DNA of 64,000 nt from Listeria grandensis FSL F6-0971 (GTDB taxonomy: Bacteria; Bacillota; Bacilli; Lactobacillales; Listeriaceae). The notes below the pieces were generated by a model, which was given only the letters and a program-made list of their open reading frames with translations, had not been told where the DNA came from and searched no databases. The translations under genes and the position numbers were made by a program. Location of the stretch: the NCBI RefSeq assembly GCF_000525835.1, contig NZ_AODD01000011.1, forward strand, positions 25,249 through 89,248. The letters are read 5' to 3'. Positions 54,633 through 64,000 of the stretch are shown here, piece by piece; position 1 is the first letter of the stretch; every line of letters starts with the position of its first letter.

Positions 54633-56063
54633 TCAACGTGACTCGGCTTCTAAACTCGCCAAATATTCTTTTTCATAATCAAATAATTCCGTCGGGTAAT
54701 CCCCGTTAAAATACGCCATACAAAGTCCGCCATAGGGCTCATCCGGATACGGCTTACCAACCGCTTCCACAAGTCCGTCCTCCGACAAATACGTCAGCGA
54801 ATCCGCACCGATAATCCGGCAAATCTCATCCACCGAATAATTCGCCGCAATCAACTCACTCCGCGTCTGAATATCAATCCCATAAAAACAAGGAAAAGCA
54901 AGCGGTGGAGACGCAATCCGAACATGTACTTCCGCAGCACCTGCCTCACGTAATAATTGCACAATCCGGCGACTCGTCGTCCCGCGCACAATCGAATCAT
55001 CAATCATGACCACCCGTTTGCCCTCGACAACACCACGCACGGCCGATAATTTCATTTTCACACCTTGTTCCCGTAATTCCTGTGACGGCTCAATAAACGT
55101 CCGCGCCACATAACGGTTCTTAATCAAGCCTAGCTCGTACGGAATGCCCGTTTCCTCCGCATAACCAATCGCCGCCGAAATACTCGAATCAGGAACACCC
55201 GTCACCACATCCGCCTCAACAAAAGCCTCCTGCGCCAACCGTTTCCCCATCCGTTTTCGCGCCGAATGGACATTAATTCCTGCAATATTCGAGTCAGGAC
55301 GCGCAAAATACACATATTCCATACTACAAATCGAATGCTTCACGTCTTCCGTAAACTTCTCAATATGCAAGCCATCATCATTAATAATAATCAGCTCACC
55401 CGGCTCCACATCACGCACAAACTCCGCGCCAACCGTATCAAACGCACACGTCTCCGAAGCAATCACATACGAACCACCAATTTTCCCAATCGAAAGCGGT
55501 CGGAAACCATTCGGATCAAGCGCTGCAATCAACTCATTCTCCGTCAAAAGCATATACGCAAAACCACCCTTGACCTTGTTCAGCGCCACTTTCAAATCCT
55601 CCACGAACGATCCCGTCTGGCTACGTTTCAACAAATGCGCCAGCACCTCCGTATCCGAACTCGTCTGAAAAATCGCTCCTTCCGCTTCCAACTCCTGACG
55701 AAGCGTCTGCGCATTAATCAAATTCCCATTATGCGCCAGCGCCAGACTCGAATTATGGAAGTGGAATAAAAACGGTTGAACATTACTCAAACTCTTGCCA
55801 CCAGCCGTCGCATAACGCACATGACCAATTGCCGATTTCCCGATTAAGTCATCCAGTTCTCCGTGCTTAAACACATCCGCAAGCAGGCCCAAGTTACGAT
55901 GCCCTTTCAGCGTCACGCCATCCGTCGACACAATCCCAGCACCCTCTTGCCCACGATGCTGCAGACTATGCAAACCGTAATACGTAATATGCGCCGCACT
56001 CGGATGATTCCAAATCCCGAAAATACCACATTCCTCGTTCAATCCTCTTATTTCAGTAGACAT
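54633..56063 (-). CDS. purF: amidophosphoribosyltransferase
   Basis: A 476-residue glutamine PRPP amidotransferase. An 11-residue propeptide precedes the nucleophile Cys12 ([11 protein letters not shown]). The glutaminase domain carries HVRYATAG and [10 protein letters not shown], and the PRPP-binding loop is [15 protein letters not shown]. Additional C-terminal cysteines are consistent with the iron–sulfur cluster of the Bacillus-type enzyme. The start ([11 protein letters not shown]) has GGGG 7 bases upstream and overlaps purL by 16 bases. Confidence 0.95.
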   Translation of the reverse strand: MSTEIRGLNEECGIFGIWNHPSAAHITYYGLHSLQHRGQEGAGIVSTDGVTLKGHRNLGLLADVFKHGELDDLIGKSAIGHVRYATAGGKSLSNVQPFLFHFHNSSLALAHNGNLINAQTLRQELEAEGAIFQTSSDTEVLAHLLKRSQTGSFVEDLKVALNKVKGGFAYMLLTENELIAALDPNGFRPLSIGKIGGSYVIASETCAFDTVGAEFVRDVEPGELIIINDDGLHIEKFTEDVKHSICSMEYVYFARPDSNIAGINVHSARKRMGKRLAQEAFVEADVVTGVPDSSISAAIGYAEETGIPYELGLIKNRYVARTFIEPSQELREQGVKMKLSAVRGVVEGKRVVMIDDSIVRGTTSRRIVQLLREAGAAEVHVRIASPPLAFPCFYGIDIQTRSELIAANYSVDEICRIIGADSLTYLSEDGLVEAVGKPYPDEPYGGLCMAYFNGDYPTELFDYEKEYLASLEAESR

Positions 56064-58273
56064 GGAATAGCCCCTTCCCAAACTTGTTTTAACGCACTAA
56101 GTTCGGCTGTAATTACTGATTTTTCCGTTTGTAACACTAATTGCGGCACCTCTGTGACCTCGCCTAAACGCACCACTTTTTCCGTTTCAAACAACTGCTC
56201 GAATTTCGCAGCATTGTCCGCTTTCACCGATACCAAGAAACGCGATTGTGATTCACTGAAAAGCAATTCCTCTGAAAAAGGTACCTTGATCGCCGCGCCT
56301 AAATCATTCGCAAAACCTGCCTCAGCAAGCGCCACCGCAAGACCACCTTCTGCCAAATCATGTGCCGAAGCAACAAGACCTTCCTGAATCGCCGTCAATA
56401 AGAACTGCTGATAACGCTTCTCCATCTGTAGATCAAGCTCAGGCGCGCGTCCACTAATTTTGCCCTGCTCCAATTTTTGCAATTCCGAACCGCTAAATTC
56501 TGGCTTCGTTTCGCCGATCAAATAAATCACATCGCCAGCCGCTTTAAAACCTTGCGTCGTAATATGCGCCACATCCTCGACTAAACCAACCATTCCAATC
56601 ACTGGCGTAGGATAGATACCTTCCCCATCCGTCTCATTATACATCGAAACATTCCCTGAAATGACTGGTGTATCAAGCGCTAAACAAGCTGCACTAATCC
56701 CGTCCGCCGCCTTCTCAATCTCCCAGAAAATCTCTGGTTTCTCGGGATTCCCAAAATTCAGACCATCCGTAATCGCAAGCGGTTTCGCACCCGAACAAAC
56801 AATATTTCGAGCCGCTTCCGCAACCGCAATTTGGCCGCCTTTTTCAGGATCCAAATACAGGTAACGCGAATTACAATCCGTCGTCATCGCAATCGCCTTA
56901 TTCGTTCCACGAACCCGTAAAACAGCCGCATCCGAACCAGGCGCAACCGCCGTGTTCGTCCGAACTTGATAATCAAACTGTTCATAAATATGACGCTTAC
57001 TCGCAATCGTTGGCTGTCCAAGTAACGCTTTCCACGTCGCCACAACATCCGTCACAACTGGCGCAAAAGCCTCTTCCGCTTGGAAATCACGATAACGCTG
57101 TGGCTCCGATGAAGGTTTATGATACACTGGCGCATCCTCAGCTAGCGCGTCAACTGGCACATTCGCAACAACTTCCCCGTGATGCACAATTTTGTACATC
57201 TTATCATCCGTCACCGTTCCAATCGTTACAGCCTCCAAGCCATAACGCTCAAACAATGCCTTAATCTCTGCCTCATGTTCCTTTTTTCACACATAAAAGC
57301 ATCCGTTCCTGCGACTCCGAAAGCAACATTTCATACGCTGACATATGCGTTTCCCGTTGCGGCACATCATCCATAATGAGCTCCAAGCCCGATCCAGCTT
57401 TCGATGCCATCTCCGAACTTGAACTCACCAAGCCCGCCGCACCCATATCCTGAATCCCGATCAAAATATCCGAATGATCACGAATCAAGTCCAGACACGC
57501 TTCCAGCAACAATTTCTCCATAAACGGATCGCCAACTTGAACCGCCGAACGCTGCTGCTCGCCTTCTTCACTAAATTCCACCGAGGCAAAAGTAGCCCCA
57601 TGAATCCCGTCGCGCCCCGTTTTCGCACCAACATACATCACCGGATTACCAACGCCAACCGCCTGACCTTTTTGAATATCCTCTTTTGCAATCAAGCCCA
57701 CACACATCGCGTTCACCAATGGATTCTTCGCATAACACGGATCAAACTGCACCTCACCGCCAACCGTCGGAATCCCAATCGAGTTCCCGTAACCAGCAAT
57801 CCCAGCTACGACCTCGTTCACCAAATATTTCGTATGCGGATTATCAATCTCACCAAAACGAAGCGAATTCAGCATCGCAATCGGACGCGCCCCCATCGAG
57901 AACACATCGCGGATAATCCCACCAACACCAGTCGCAGCGCCTTGATACGGCTCCACATAAGACGGATGATTATGGCTCTCCACTTTAAACGCAACGCCCA
58001 GTCCATCACCAATATCCACAATCCCAGCACCCTCACCAGGACCTTGCAACACTTGCGAGCCTCCGTCGGGAACTTGCGCAACACCGGTTTTGAATTTTTA
58101 TAACTACAATGTTCAGACCACATCACCGAAAACAAACCCGTCTCCGTATAGTTTGGCTTCCGTTTCAAAATATCACAAACAAGACCATACTCACTCTCAC
58201 TGAGCCCCATTGTCTCATATATTTTCTGTTCCTCAATTTGATCCGCTGACGGTTCCTGATTCACATTAAGCAT
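56048..58273 (-). CDS. purL: phosphoribosylformylglycinamidine synthase subunit II (two frame breaks)
   Basis: A 741-residue small-type PurL, the size seen in Bacillus. Two indels cut it: a missing G at about 58060 (in [16 protein letters not shown]) and an extra A in the run matching 57282–57287 (just after [13 protein letters not shown]). They compensate in length. N-terminal motifs are [11 protein letters not shown] and KVESHNHPS. The C-terminal ATP-binding half has [14 protein letters not shown]. It works with PurQ and PurS as the three-part FGAM synthetase, encoded directly upstream. Confidence 0.95.
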
Positions 58274-58949
58274 GTACTTGTTCCTCCTTCCAAGCCTTCA
58301 ACATCGATTTAAAAACGCCAAGTCCAGCCGTTCCACCAACAATGTCCTCCACAGCACGCTCCGGATGCGGCATCATACCTAGTACATTCCCGGCCTTATT
58401 CGTAATCCCAGCAATATTCGCAATACTTCCATTAGGGTTTTCCGACGCATACGTGAACACAATTTGTCCATTCGCCCGCAATTCTGCAAGCGTAGCATCA
58501 TCACAATAATAATTTCCCTCACCATGCGCCACAGGAATCCGAATTTCTTCCCCCGCCTCATATTCCGACGTAAACATCGTCCCCGCATTCTCCACACGCA
58601 AACTCACTGTTTTACAAACAAAATGAAGATTATTATTACGGATCAAAGCCCCAGGAAGAAGACCACTCTCCGCCAAAATCTGAAACCCATTACAAACACC
58701 AAGTACAGGCTTACCCGTTTCCGCAAACCGCACCACTTCCGGCATAATATTCGCAAATTTCGCAATCGCACCCGTCCGCAAGTAATCCCCGTACGAGAAT
58801 CCACCAGGAAGAAGTACCGCATCAAAACCGTCTAAACTCGTTTGGGCATGCCAAACATATTCCGCCTCTTCACCGAGCGCATCTTGAATCGCATGCAACA
58901 TATCTAAATCACAATTTGAACCTGGAAATTGAATGACCGCAAATTTCAT
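58266..58949 (-). CDS. purQ: phosphoribosylformylglycinamidine synthase glutaminase subunit
   Basis: A complete 227-residue class I glutamine amidotransferase. The nucleophile Cys is in [11 protein letters not shown], with [13 protein letters not shown] near residue 50 and the His–Glu pair in [10 protein letters not shown]. It feeds ammonia to PurL. Its stop overlaps the purL start by 8 bases. Confidence 0.95.
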   Translation of the reverse strand: MKFAVIQFPGSNCDLDMLHAIQDALGEEAEYVWHAQTSLDGFDAVLLPGGFSYGDYLRTGAIAKFANIMPEVVRFAETGKPVLGVCNGFQILAESGLLPGALIRNNNLHFVCKTVSLRVENAGTMFTSEYEAGEEIRIPVAHGEGNYYCDDATLAELRANGQIVFTYASENPNGSIANIAGITNKAGNVLGMMPHPERAVEDIVGGTAGLGVFKSMLKAWKEEQVHA

Positions 58950-58951
58950 CC

Positions 58952-59197
58952 TTAAGCCTCCTCAATTTCATAACGATAATCTTCCATCACTGGGTTTGTC
59001 AGCAACTTATCACACATTTCGTCCAAGACCGCATGAATATCACGATCCGATTTCGCCACTTGAAGCTCCATGTATTTCCCAATCCGTACATCCTCAACCT
59101 CGCCGTAATTCAAACTTTTCAGCGACCCCATCACAGCCGTCCCTTGCGGATCTAACACACTTTTCTTCAACGTTACAAACACCTTCACATTATACAT
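58952..59197 (-). CDS. purS: phosphoribosylformylglycinamidine synthase subunit PurS
   Basis: A complete 81-residue PurS that bridges PurL and PurQ. It begins [19 protein letters not shown] and contains the conserved [18 protein letters not shown]. It lies between purC and purQ with 0- and 2-base spacing. Confidence 0.93.
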   Translation of the reverse strand: MYNVKVFVTLKKSVLDPQGTAVMGSLKSLNYGEVEDVRIGKYMELQVAKSDRDIHAVLDEMCDKLLTNPVMEDYRYEIEEA

Positions 59198-59905
59198 TCA
59201 AACAACCTCCTTTAATCTTTTCAAAACTTCCTCGTAAACCGCAGTTAAATTCCCAATATTCCGACGAAATACATCCTTATCCAGCTTGGCATTCGTATCC
59301 CGATCCCATAATCGGCACGTATCTGGCGAAATCTCATCAGCAAGCAAAATATTCCCATTCTCATCACGCCCAAATTCCAATTTAAAATCAATCAGCGTAA
59401 TATTCATCTTGGCAAACAATCCACATAACGCCACATTCACATCAAGCGCAGCCTGCTTCAAAATCGCAATCTCATCCTCCGTCGCAACCTCCAAATAAAG
59501 CACATGCGCGTCATTAATAAACGGATCATCCAGTGCATCATCCTTATAATAAAACTCCACGATTGGTTGCAGCGCCTGCGTCCCCTCAGGAACCCCAAGA
59601 CGTTTCGCCAGACTCCCAGCAATCACATTCCGCACCACAACCTCAAGCGGAATAATCTCCACCGAGCGCACCAACTGCTCCGTATCAGACAATTGCTCCA
59701 CAAAATGGCTCTTAATCCCCACTTCTTCCAAATATGTAAAAATCCGCGACGTAATCTCGTTATTCAAACGCCCCTTACTCGCAAAACTCTCCTTACGTTC
59801 CCCATTCAGCGCCGTCGCATCGTCCTTATAAGCTACCCGCAACACACCATCCTGATCCGTACTAAACAACCGTTTCGCTTTTCCCTCATACAATAAATTC
59901 GCCAC
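59198..59905 (-). CDS. purC: SAICAR synthetase
   Basis: A complete 235-residue PurC joining aspartate to CAIR. It begins LLYEGKAKRLF and includes PLEVVVRNVIAGS, LIDFKLEFGRD and the ADEISPDTCRLWD motif. It starts at GTG behind AAAAAGGAGA. A conserved-looking hairpin lies in the 99-base gap from purB. Confidence 0.95.
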   Translation of the reverse strand: MANLLYEGKAKRLFSTDQDGVLRVAYKDDATALNGERKESFASKGRLNNEITSRIFTYLEEVGIKSHFVEQLSDTEQLVRSVEIIPLEVVVRNVIAGSLAKRLGVPEGTQALQPIVEFYYKDDALDDPFINDAHVLYLEVATEDEIAILKQAALDVNVALCGLFAKMNITLIDFKLEFGRDENGNILLADEISPDTCRLWDRDTNAKLDKDVFRRNIGNLTAVYEEVLKRLKEVV

Positions 59906-59949
59906 TGCTAAAAGTCTCCTTTTTCATTTCGAATTTTGACCTGAATAAA

Positions 59950-59999
59950 GCATGAAAAACCATGAAGACACCGTAACCCTCCATAGTTTTTCATGATGC
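59950..59999 (-). other. intercistronic hairpin between purB and purC
   Basis: On the minus strand GCATCATGAAAAACTATG and CATGGTTTTTCATGC pair over about 15 bases around a 17-base loop, followed by only TTTATT. The only sizeable intergenic gap inside the operon holds it. It could be a weak terminator, a processing site or an mRNA stabiliser. Confidence 0.6.
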
Positions 60000-60004
60000 C
60001 GTCC

Positions 60005-61297
60005 TTAAAGTCCCAAGCGGTTAAAAATCATATCTACCTGCTTCAAATGATAGTTATAATCGAAGCAAGCATCCATTTCTTCCTTAGAAAGACGATCCGT
60101 AATCTTCGGTTCCGCCTCAACCAGCGTCTTAAACGGCACTTGCGTCTCCCAAGCTTCCATCGCCTTAGGTTGCACCGTATCATACGCCTCTTCACGAGCC
60201 ATCCCCTTATCGATCAACGTCAACAGCACACGTTGTGAATAAATAAGACCCAGCGTCCGATCCATATTACGCTTCATATTCTCTGGGAACACCGTCAGAT
60301 TCTTCACGATATTACCAAAACGATTCAAAATATAATCAAGCAAAATCGTCGCATCTGGCAAAATAATCCGTTCCGCAGACGAATGCGAAATATCACGCTC
60401 ATGCCACAGCGGCACATTCTCATACGCTGTCACCATATGCCCGCGAATCACACGCGCTAAGCCTGTCACATTCTCCGAACCAATCGGGTTACGCTTATGC
60501 GGCATCGCAGAAGACCCTTTTTGCCCCTTCGCAAAAAACTCTTCCACCTCACGAACCTCACTCTTTTGAAGCGCACGAACCTCCACAGCAAATTTCTCCA
60601 CAGAAGTCGCAATCAAAGCCAGCGTCGCCATATAATCCGCATGACGATCCCGTTGCAGTGTCTGCGTTGAAATCGGAGCCGGCGTCGTACCTAATTTCGC
60701 GCAAACATACTCCTCCACAAAAGGATCAATGTTCGCGTACGTCCCAACAGCCCCAGAAATCTTCCCGAATTCCACGCCATCAGCAGAACGGTTAAACCGC
60801 TCCAAATTCCGCTTCATTTCCTCATGCCAAAGCGCCAACTTCAAGCCAAACGTCGTCGGTTCCGCGTGCACACCATGCGTCCGCCCCATACAAACCGTAT
60901 GCTTATGCTCCTTCGCCTTGTTCGCTAAAATCTCAATAAAGCGCTCCAGATCCGCACGCAAAATCGCATTCGCCTGCTTCAAAATATACGAGTTCGCTGT
61001 ATCCACAACATCCGTCGAAGTCAAACCATAATGTACCCACTTACGCTCCTCACCAAGCGATTCAGAAACACTTCTCGTAAATGCCACAACATCGTGACGC
61101 GTTTCCAATTCAATCTCCTGAATGCGTGCCACATCAAACGTTGCGTTCTCCCGAATCTTCGCTACATCCTCTTTTGGAATATCGCCAAGTTCCGCCCAAG
61201 CTTCACAAGCTAGAATCTCCACCTCGAGCCATGCCTGAAAACGATTTTGCTCCGTCCAAATATTGCCCATTTCTTCTCTCGTATATCTCTCAATCAT
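60005..61297 (-). CDS. purB: adenylosuccinate lyase
   Basis: A complete 430-residue fumarase/aspartase superfamily lyase acting on SAICAR and adenylosuccinate. It has [28 protein letters not shown] (catalytic His) and the signature loop [17 protein letters not shown]. It contributes to both IMP and AMP synthesis. Confidence 0.95.
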   Translation of the reverse strand: MIERYTREEMGNIWTEQNRFQAWLEVEILACEAWAELGDIPKEDVAKIRENATFDVARIQEIELETRHDVVAFTRSVSESLGEERKWVHYGLTSTDVVDTANSYILKQANAILRADLERFIEILANKAKEHKHTVCMGRTHGVHAEPTTFGLKLALWHEEMKRNLERFNRSADGVEFGKISGAVGTYANIDPFVEEYVCAKLGTTPAPISTQTLQRDRHADYMATLALIATSVEKFAVEVRALQKSEVREVEEFFAKGQKGSSAMPHKRNPIGSENVTGLARVIRGHMVTAYENVPLWHERDISHSSAERIILPDATILLDYILNRFGNIVKNLTVFPENMKRNMDRTLGLIYSQRVLLTLIDKGMAREEAYDTVQPKAMEAWETQVPFKTLVEAEPKITDRLSKEEMDACFDYNYHLKQVDMIFNRLGL

Positions 61298-61316
61298 CGT
61301 TTCTCAAATCCCCCAA

Positions 61317-62450
61317 TTAAATCCAAATTTGCGACGAACGCATTTTTTCAATCTCTACTAGCGGATTATCACTGAGCACCGTAATATGCCCCATTTTGCG
61401 ATCAATCTTCGCCTCTTGTTTCCCATAATAATGAACAAACCACTCTGGATGATCCGCGAGAACCGCATTGACACCATCCACATGCTGCCCTAAAATATTC
61501 ACCATCATCGCTGGGCGCAATAACTCCACCTCAAGCAACGGCAAGCCCGCAATCGCCCTAATATGCTGCGTAAATTGCGAAATATTACAAGCCTCAATCG
61601 AAAAATGTCCTGAGTTATGCGGTCTAGGCGCCAGCTCGTTCACGTAAATCGCACCAGAACCCGTCACAAACATCTCTACAGCCAAAACACCTTCCAGATG
61701 CAGATACTCTGCCAGTTTCACCGCAATAGTCTCTGCCTCATGTACCGACTCTGAGTCAAGCGTTGGTGGTACAACCGTCGTATGCAAAATATTATTCTTG
61801 TGATCATTTTCTGCGACAGGGAACGTCTCCATTTGACCAGCAGCATTCCGCGCCACAATCACGGAAATTTCGCGTTCAAACGGAATCCAAGCCTCCAATA
61901 CACACGTACCGAAGCGTAAAAGCTCAGCTGCCTTATCAATATCTTCCTCATTATGAATGACATATTGACCCTTACCATCATAGCCCCCCTGCGTCGTTTT
62001 AAGCACCGCCGGGTAACCTAAGCTACTAATACGTTGCACAATATCATCCTTGTCTACAATCACCGCATACGGCGCCAGATTAATGTTAATCGACTCCAAG
62101 TACGCTTTTTCTAAAATACGATCTTGCGTAATAGATAATAGCTCCGAACCTTGCGGAACACGAACAATGTCCTCAATCGAACGAATCGCGTCATTATCCA
62201 CATTTTCAAATTCATAAGTTACAACATCACTTTTTTCAGCCAATTCTTTCAAAGCCGCCAAATCCGTATAATTTGCAACAATCTGCTCATCTGCTACTTG
62301 CGCACAAGGAGCATCCACCGTCGGATCGAGTACAACAACTCGGAACCCCATTGCCTTCGCTGCAAGTGCCATCATTCTGCCTAACTGACCGCCTCCGATA
62401 ATTCCAATCGTGCTGTTTGGTAATAAATACGTTTTACTCAAGAGAATCAC
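61317..62450 (-). CDS. purK: N5-carboxyaminoimidazole ribonucleotide synthase
   Basis: A complete 377-residue ATP-grasp enzyme. It carries [20 protein letters not shown] near the N-terminus, [15 protein letters not shown] (ATP-binding) and [18 protein letters not shown]. It makes N5-CAIR for PurE. It starts at GTG, overlapping the end of purE by 17 bases. Confidence 0.94.
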   Translation of the reverse strand: MILLSKTYLLPNSTIGIIGGGQLGRMMALAAKAMGFRVVVLDPTVDAPCAQVADEQIVANYTDLAALKELAEKSDVVTYEFENVDNDAIRSIEDIVRVPQGSELLSITQDRILEKAYLESININLAPYAVIVDKDDIVQRISSLGYPAVLKTTQGGYDGKGQYVIHNEEDIDKAAELLRFGTCVLEAWIPFEREISVIVARNAAGQMETFPVAENDHKNNILHTTVVPPTLDSESVHEAETIAVKLAEYLHLEGVLAVEMFVTGSGAIYVNELAPRPHNSGHFSIEACNISQFTQHIRAIAGLPLLEVELLRPAMMVNILGQHVDGVNAVLADHPEWFVHYYGKQEAKIDRKMGHITVLSDNPLVEIEKMRSSQIWI

Positions 62451-62922
62451 TACTTTCTAGAACATTTTCTTCTAGTGTATCACGTCTATTTTCCAAACGG
62501 CTAGCAATTACCTCATTTTCCACCGATAAAATTTGCGCAGCGAGCAATCCAGCATTTACCGCACCCGCCTCACCTATTGCGACAGTAGCGACCGGAACCC
62601 CACCAGGCATCTGAACAATCGATAATAAAGAATCGAGTCCATTTAACGCCTTGGACTTCATCGGAACACCAATAACTGGTAAAGTAGTCTTCGCAGCAAC
62701 CATTCCTGGCAAATGTGCCGCACCACCAGCTCCTGCAATAATAACCTTAATTCCACGACTTCTAGCATTTTCAGCATATGTAAACATTAAATCGGGTGTG
62801 CGGTGCGCTGAAACAACCTTTTTCTCATACGCTATTCCGAGCTCTTCCAATACCTCACATGCCTTCTTCATCGTCTCCCAATCAGAAGTACTTCCCATAA
62901 TGACACCAACTTGTGCACACAT
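62434..62922 (-). CDS. purE: N5-CAIR mutase
   Basis: A complete 162-residue class I PurE, first gene of the purine operon. It has [31 protein letters not shown] and [15 protein letters not shown]. It converts N5-CAIR to CAIR. GAGGAG lies 9–10 bases before the ATG. Its promoter and PurBoxes are listed separately. Confidence 0.96.
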   Translation of the reverse strand: MCAQVGVIMGSTSDWETMKKACEVLEELGIAYEKKVVSAHRTPDLMFTYAENARSRGIKVIIAGAGGAAHLPGMVAAKTTLPVIGVPMKSKALNGLDSLLSIVQMPGGVPVATVAIGEAGAVNAGLLAAQILSVENEVIASRLENRRDTLEENVLESSDSLE

Positions 62923-62966
62923 TCAATGTTCAACTCCTCATTATTTCATTGTCACTCAACACCTTC

Positions 62967-62995
62967 ATTCTAACAATAGCTGTAAGTAAAGTCAA
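62967..62995 (-). promoter_or_regulatory. sigma-A promoter of the purine operon
   Basis: TTGACT (62990–62995) and TAGAAT (62967–62972) are spaced by 17 bases. The -10 box is 44 bases from the purE start, so the leader is too short to hold a guanine riboswitch. Confidence 0.85.
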
Positions 62996-62998
62996 TAA

Positions 62999-63045
62999 AA
63001 AAATCGAACAATATATACAAACATTACTTTAACGTTCGTGTTTTA
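62999..63045 (-). promoter_or_regulatory. paired PurBoxes (PurR operator)
   Basis: On the minus strand CACGAACG and, further on, TTGTTCGAT form an inverted pair, with CGAAC (63034–63038) and GTTCG (63005–63009) separated by 24 bases. That arrangement and spacing are those of the Bacillus purE operator bound by PurR, relieved by PRPP. The sites lie just upstream of the -35 box. Confidence 0.85.
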
Positions 63046-63055
63046 GTGTTTTTAA

Positions 63056-63097
63056 GACAAAAAAAAGCAACTCTCCTTAGAAAGTCACTTTTTCTTA
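63056..63097 (-). terminator. terminator of the DUF2179 gene
   Basis: The minus strand reads AAAGTGACTTTCT, a short loop, then AGAGTTGCTTT with several G–U pairs, followed by eight T residues. It overlaps the gene's stop and separates it from the purine promoter. Confidence 0.7.
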
Positions 63098-63624
63098 ACC
63101 CCGCCACGCACTTGTTTAACCCAAAAACCACCATAGATTTGTTTGGGTTCCGAAGACACAATAAAAGCCTTATCATCAATCGCAATAATGCGCTGGTACA
63201 ATTTATTTTCATTTTTCCGCGGAGTTAGTATCTCAAGCATCATCCGCTCTCCATCACGCCCACTTGCCAGCCAGCTTGTAACACCATATCCCGCATTCCT
63301 AATCTGATTCGCTAGATCTAAGTTATAGTCCTTCGTAATCACATTCACTGTAATATAACCCAACGCAAGTCTTTCCTCAATCTTCATGCCCACAATAATC
63401 CCGACACCAAAACCAAGCGCATACGCCGCGATATTCGCTATATCATCTAGATTACTCATAACCATACCAAGCGCTACAATGTAGACCACAATCTCAAACA
63501 CGCTCACAATTGCCGCACGATATCGATACCCTTTCATCGTCATTAGCAACCTAACCGTATTTAAAGATACATACAGAATGTTAATAATAAAAATTGTCAG
63601 TACCATTACGACAGCTTCTCCCAT
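63085..63624 (-). CDS. DUF2179 membrane protein (YebE-like)
   Basis: A complete 179-residue protein with three N-terminal membrane helices ([54 protein letters not shown]). A C-terminal DUF2179-type cytoplasmic domain follows ([38 protein letters not shown]). In B. subtilis a homologue also precedes purE. Function is unknown; the domain is a predicted ligand-binding fold. Confidence 0.85.
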   Translation of the reverse strand: MGEAVVMVLTIFIINILYVSLNTVRLLMTMKGYRYRAAIVSVFEIVVYIVALGMVMSNLDDIANIAAYALGFGVGIIVGMKIEERLALGYITVNVITKDYNLDLANQIRNAGYGVTSWLASGRDGERMMLEILTPRKNENKLYQRIIAIDDKAFIVSSEPKQIYGGFWVKQVRGGVKKK

Positions 63625-63763
63625 AATAATTCCCCCTTATGTATAACGCCATATTCCTATTTTTCACTAAAACCAATTTTTCAAACCTAACAATAACTTA
63701 ATTCAGACCAAATATCCATCTAAACCAGTACCATCTATCATAAAATTAATTATTTAAGTCAAA

Positions 63764-63793
63764 CAAAAAAGCACCCATTTCTAAAATGAGTAC
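63764..63793 (-). terminator. rRNA operon terminator
   Basis: On the minus strand GTACTCATTT and AAATGGGTGC form a 10-base-pair stem with a 3-base loop, then seven T residues. It lies just after the 5S gene. Confidence 0.85.
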
Positions 63794-63805
63794 CCTAAAT
63801 ACATT

Positions 63806-63920
<115 letters not shown>

Positions 63921-64000
63921 CAATGTGTGACTAACTGAAAGAACGCGGTTCTCTCAAAACTAGATAAGAAAGTTGGTCTGTGCGTGACCGTTTCGTGCCC
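63921..64000 (-). other. 23S–5S spacer of the rrn operon
   Basis: AT-rich sequence immediately upstream of the 5S gene, including ATCTAGTTTTGAGAGAA, which is typical of the spacers of Listeria and Bacillus rrn operons. The 23S 3' end is not recognisable within it. Confidence 0.6.

Noticed and set aside
57869..58273. A separate small basic protein at the 5' end of purL
   Set aside because: After KFPTE the sequence is purL read out of frame; one missing G restores [11 protein letters not shown] and the normal protein.
62922..63060. Guanine riboswitch before purE
   Set aside because: The distance from the -10 box to the purE start is too short for an aptamer, and no aptamer core is visible.

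Overview
The window is a low-GC Firmicute chromosome segment whose gene order and protein sequences point to the genus Listeria (sensu lato). The basis is the run rlmCD – dagK – gatB/A/C – camS – ligA – pcrA – pcrB – NSS transporter – yerC – DUF2207 – purDHNMFLQSCBKE, and a VirABRS-type locus (virA, virB, virR, an epimerase, adeC, virS) in the order known from L. monocytogenes. The match is from memory of the families. The species cannot be named from the sequence alone, but an RHS/WapA-like gene of this size and a formamidase cluster suggest a non-monocytogenes species.

Region 1, 1–15.85 kb, is an accessory conflict island. A secreted WapA-like RHS/YD-repeat polymorphic toxin of about 3170 residues (2513–12032, minus) is preceded by a small membrane protein and followed, with an ATGA overlap, by its presumed immunity gene. 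Further downstream lies a second, headless copy of the RHS core end. It has its own lysine-rich linker, a different C-terminal toxin and the start of another immunity gene, so it is an orphan tip cassette. On the opposite strand, next to the rhs promoter, is a two-gene RloA/RloB (AbiL-like) abortive-infection pair. A VanZ-like gene and two remnant reading frames close the island at the 3' end of an AlkD-like gene.

Region 2, 15.85–26 kb, holds the envelope-stress VirABRS system together with adenine deaminase, a GldA-like dehydrogenase, a GNAT acetyltransferase and an AlkD-like protein. Region 3, 26–33 kb, is metabolic: Ohr, small membrane proteins, a DUF3311 + sodium/solute symporter pair, and a formamidase + APC permease operon behind a good sigma-A promoter. 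Region 4, 33–50 kb, is conserved housekeeping: rRNA methylation, lipid kinase, tRNA-dependent amidotransferase, DNA ligase and helicase. Region 5, 50–63 kb, is the complete twelve-gene purine operon behind a PurBox-controlled promoter. A 5S rRNA gene, the end of an rrn operon transcribed on the minus strand, closes the window.

A recurring feature is single-base frame breaks. About 17 can be inferred: 13 are one-base expansions of A/T runs and 4 are one-base losses. They interrupt rhs, its orphan tip, rloB, the vanZ-like gene, virB, the symporter, a membrane protein gene, ligA, purM and purL (twice). Because ligA is essential and the pur genes are otherwise perfect, most are likely sequencing errors. 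The cluster in the lysine-codon A-tracts of the two RHS tips is the only place where genuine slippage is also plausible. Coordinates below give the whole repaired genes.
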